Part shown: positions 14,177-16,357 of the stretch, piece by piece | Layout: every line of letters starts with the position of its first letter | How positions within the stretch are numbered: the stretch's first letter is position 1 | From: Thermoplasmata archaeon | GTDB lineage: Archaea > Thermoplasmatota > Thermoplasmata > GCA-020350865 | Length of the DNA: 16,357 bases | Reading direction: 5' to 3' | Assembly (NCBI GenBank): GCA_020351895.1 | Contig: CP070672.1 | Span: 4,053,392 to 4,069,748, forward strand | Program-made: the position numbers and the translations under genes | Notes under the pieces: generated by a model | The model's input: the letters and a program-made list of their open reading frames with translations, nothing else | The model's database searches: none | What the model was told of the DNA's origin: nothing

Positions 14177-16357
14177 ATGCGAAACAAAAAATATGGATTT
14201 CTCATTTGCATATTTCTAACATCGATTTCTCTATTTTCCTTTATAATTATCCCCTCAGTTGAAACCAAAGCCGAAACATGGACCATGGGACACATTCAAA
14301 CACTCACGGGAAACTCGACTATATCAAACCTCGGTGATATCAATGGTGATGGATACGATGATATCGGGGTGGGCGAGTTTTATCATCATTATGGAAAAGT
14401 CTATATCTATTTTGGTGGTCAGGAGATTAATTCTGATCCGGATATGATTTTAGAAACATCTCCCACAATGGATGAATTCGGTTGCGCTATATCATCGGCA
14501 GGAGACGTTAATGGTGATGGTTTTGATGATGTAATTATAGGGGCATATTCAAGTCATGCAGAAGGTAGTTCCTCAGGAAGAGCTTACATCTTTCATGGAG
14601 GAGACCCATTCGATGATACTCCCGATGTGATTCTCCACGGTGAAAATAGGAGTTATTTTGGACACTCCCTATCGACACTATATGATCTAAATAAGGACGG
14701 ATATGATGATGTAATTGTCGGTGCACCTTTTAAAGATAACACCGGGAGTCCCCAGGATGGTAGTGCATATGTTTTTTATGGAGGCGATCCAATGGACACC
14801 TCTGCAGATTTAATAGTTGATGGCAACAGAACCTGCTGGTTCGGAGTTTCTGTTTCTTCTGCTGGAGATGTCAATGGTGATGAATGGCTGGACTTTATTG
14901 TGGGGGAACACGGCCATAATGATCAGGATATTGGTGCGGCATATGTGTATTTTGGAGGGGAAAGTTTGGACAATATTTCTGATGTGAACCTTACCAATGG
15001 TCTTGTCGGTGATAATTTTGGAAGATCGGTTTCATCAGCTGGTGATTTCAATGGAGATGGTTTTTATGATGTTTTAGTTGGAGCACCATATAATAACGAC
15101 AAGGATATCTTGGCAGGCAAGGCATACCTTTACTTGGGCTCCCCCTCCATGGATAATATTTCCGATCATTCATGGGAAGGAAGAGATATTGGTGATAAAT
15201 TCGGAAGAGCAGTTAGCAATGCTACCGATATCAACAACGATGGATTCAGTGATATCATTGTAAGTGCAATAGGCGATGGGTCAATATATGCGCTTAACTC
15301 TGGATGTGCTTACGTCTATCTCGGTAATGTCAATTTAGAAAATATTACTGAAATAAAGGTCAATGGGCTCGAAGATTTCGAGATATTTGGTAAAATGGTG
15401 TCCAGTGGAAATTTCGATGGGGATGAATATTCAGATCTTCTGGTAACGAGCAGAGACCATGCTTATGTGTTTGTGTACGGCCCAAATCAATCCCCATTGA
15501 TTGAGATTATCGAACCAGATGGAGTGTCCGATGTTGTGGATACTTTTTATACTGTAAATTGGACTGATTGGGATCCAGATAGCAATGCCTTAATTTCATT
15601 ATTTTACCTTCCAACATTTGATTCACAACCTAATCTATTAGATTCAGGAAGATCCTGGGGAATCAATGAAGATGATGAATCTAATCAATTTATATGGAAT
15701 ACAACTTTCGTTGATAGTGGAAGCTACTATATCCAAGCAAAAATCGATGATGGTATAAATCCAGTATTTTCCACTTTCAGTCAAGGTAAAGTTACTATAA
15801 ATCATCATCCAACAATTTCATTTAAAACTCCAAATTATCCTAATGATGATGCGGATGAAAATTTCACAATCATTTGGAATGATAAAGATAACGAGGATAA
15901 CGCTACGATTTCCCTTTTTTACGATACAGATAATAGCGGAAATGATGGAACTTTAATAGCGTCTGGGATTGGAGAAGATGACGAACTCGACATGTACATT
16001 TGGAATACGAGCGATATGCCGGAGGGGAATTTTTATCTCTATGCCGAAATAAACGACGGGATCAACCCGATTTATACAAAATATTCTCGCATCCCATTAA
16101 AAATCCACCATAAAATGCCGGTTTTGAGCGTTACTAAAATCGAGAATTACCCTACATCTCCTAGAGAAGGAGAAGCTATAATAGTAAATGCAACAATTCT
16201 CAATTCTGGCGATGGAATTGCAAAAAACATCATGGTTAAGCTAATAATTGATGGGGTAGATATGGATGAGATACTGGTCGAAGAAATATTGCCCGACAAT
16301 AACACTTATGAGGTTGTGTTCGAGGCTATTAATCTTGGTCCAGGCAGTCACAATATC
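14177..16357 (+). CDS. Secreted FG-GAP (integrin-alpha-like) propeller protein with Ig-like and CARDB domains, 3' end cut
   Basis: Open for 727 codons to the window edge without a stop. Residues 1-33 are a signal peptide (MRNKKYGFLICIF and onward). About 45-437 contain seven FG-GAP units, each with a calcium-loop motif such as DINGDGYDD, spaced about 60 residues apart, forming a seven-bladed propeller as in integrin alpha chains. About 438-545 and 545-645 are two Ig-like units sharing VNWTDWDPDSNA or IIWNDKDNEDNA, ISLFY, IWNT and DDGINP or NDGINP. From about 647 a CARDB domain begins (PTSPREGEAIIVNATILNSG) and is cut. It probably acts as a calcium-stabilised surface adhesin or binding protein. 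A C-terminal sorting tail like that of the 6099-7442 protein may lie beyond the window. It is divergent from the giant surface protein, so the two may share a regulatory spacer. Confidence 0.88.
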   Translation, partial: MRNKKYGFLICIFLTSISLFSFIIIPSVETKAETWTMGHIQTLTGNSTISNLGDINGDGYDDIGVGEFYHHYGKVYIYFGGQEINSDPDMILETSPTMDEFGCAISSAGDVNGDGFDDVIIGAYSSHAEGSSSGRAYIFHGGDPFDDTPDVILHGENRSYFGHSLSTLYDLNKDGYDDVIVGAPFKDNTGSPQDGSAYVFYGGDPMDTSADLIVDGNRTCWFGVSVSSAGDVNGDEWLDFIVGEHGHNDQDIGAAYVYFGGESLDNISDVNLTNGLVGDNFGRSVSSAGDFNGDGFYDVLVGAPYNNDKDILAGKAYLYLGSPSMDNISDHSWEGRDIGDKFGRAVSNATDINNDGFSDIIVSAIGDGSIYALNSGCAYVYLGNVNLENITEIKVNGLEDFEIFGKMVSSGNFDGDEYSDLLVTSRDHAYVFVYGPNQSPLIEIIEPDGVSDVVDTFYTVNWTDWDPDSNALISLFYLPTFDSQPNLLDSGRSWGINEDDESNQFIWNTTFVDSGSYYIQAKIDDGINPVFSTFSQGKVTINHHPTISFKTPNYPNDDADENFTIIWNDKDNEDNATISLFYDTDNSGNDGTLIASGIGEDDELDMYIWNTSDMPEGNFYLYAEINDGINPIYTKYSRIPLKIHHKMPVLSVTKIENYPTSPREGEAIIVNATILNSGDGIAKNIMVKLIIDGVDMDEILVEEILPDNNTYEVVFEAINLGPGSHNI
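14330..15482 (+). repeat. Seven tandem FG-GAP repeats
   Basis: Calcium-loop starts fall at residues 54, 110, 170, 231, 290, 351 and 412 of the protein, intervals of 56, 60, 61, 59, 61 and 61. Typical unit: FGRSVSSAGDFNGDGFYD, then VLVGAPY and AYLYLG. The first unit lacks the FG start, and the last has Asn instead of the first Asp. The DNA copies have diverged, so this is a protein-level repeat and not a recent DNA duplication. Confidence 0.9.

Noticed and set aside
1..16357. CRISPR arrays, insertion sequences, tRNA or rRNA genes
   Set aside because: No regularly spaced direct repeats, transposase-like ORFs, terminal inverted repeats or cloverleaf-type sequences were recognised; the only repeats are protein-level FG-GAP and Ig-like units.

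Overview
The window looks like a chromosomal segment of an archaeon, most likely from the Thermoplasmatota or a neighbouring euryarchaeal lineage. The evidence is ribosomal proteins found only in archaea and eukaryotes (L15e, L18e), an archaeal-type L13, S9 and RNA polymerase subunit N (RpoN), TATA-box promoters about 26 bp from start codons, and a secreted protein ending in a PGF-CTERM-like sorting tail. The lineage is inferred from gene content and style only; no 16S rRNA gene is present.

Layout. Bases 1-102 hold the last 33 codons of a plus-strand gene. An MFS transporter (minus, 191-1417) diverges from a secreted, membrane-anchored cyclophilin (plus, 1539-2288). Next comes a two-gene minus-strand operon (4089 to 2324): an RDD-family membrane protein and a single-pass protein with an extracytoplasmic beta-rich region. 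Both carry a SHOCT-like module, and they are joined by an ATGA overlap. A ThiI-like protein with a degenerate PP-loop (plus, 4207-5097) overlaps tail to tail with ribosomal protein L15e (minus, 5069-5902), which has an unusually long Lys/Glu-rich N-terminal extension. A secreted CARDB-like protein with a PGF-CTERM-like tail follows (6099-7442).

The ribosomal/transcription operon L18e-L13-S9-RpoN (7546-8965) is the most striking part. The S9 frame is intact from end to end but contains an in-frame TAG at codon 42 (8469-8471). The first three genes of the operon all end at the conserved C-terminus with TAG, and reading through each TAG reaches a TGA that overlaps or abuts the next start codon. 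No other gene in the window whose stop is visible uses TAG. This could reflect TAG reassignment or read-through (for example as pyrrolysine) or a single-base error; the window alone cannot decide.

The right half is a cell-surface region. It has a small ferritin-like protein with the E-x29-E-xx-H spacing of encapsulated ferritins (minus, 9076-9360), a 1527-residue membrane-anchored surface protein containing a lamin-tail domain (minus, 9420-14003), and a divergent secreted protein with a seven-bladed FG-GAP (integrin-alpha-like) propeller, two Ig-like domains and the start of a CARDB domain, cut off by the window end (plus, from 14177). No tRNA, rRNA, CRISPR array, transposase or phage gene was seen. 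Every gap between genes is under 160 bases.
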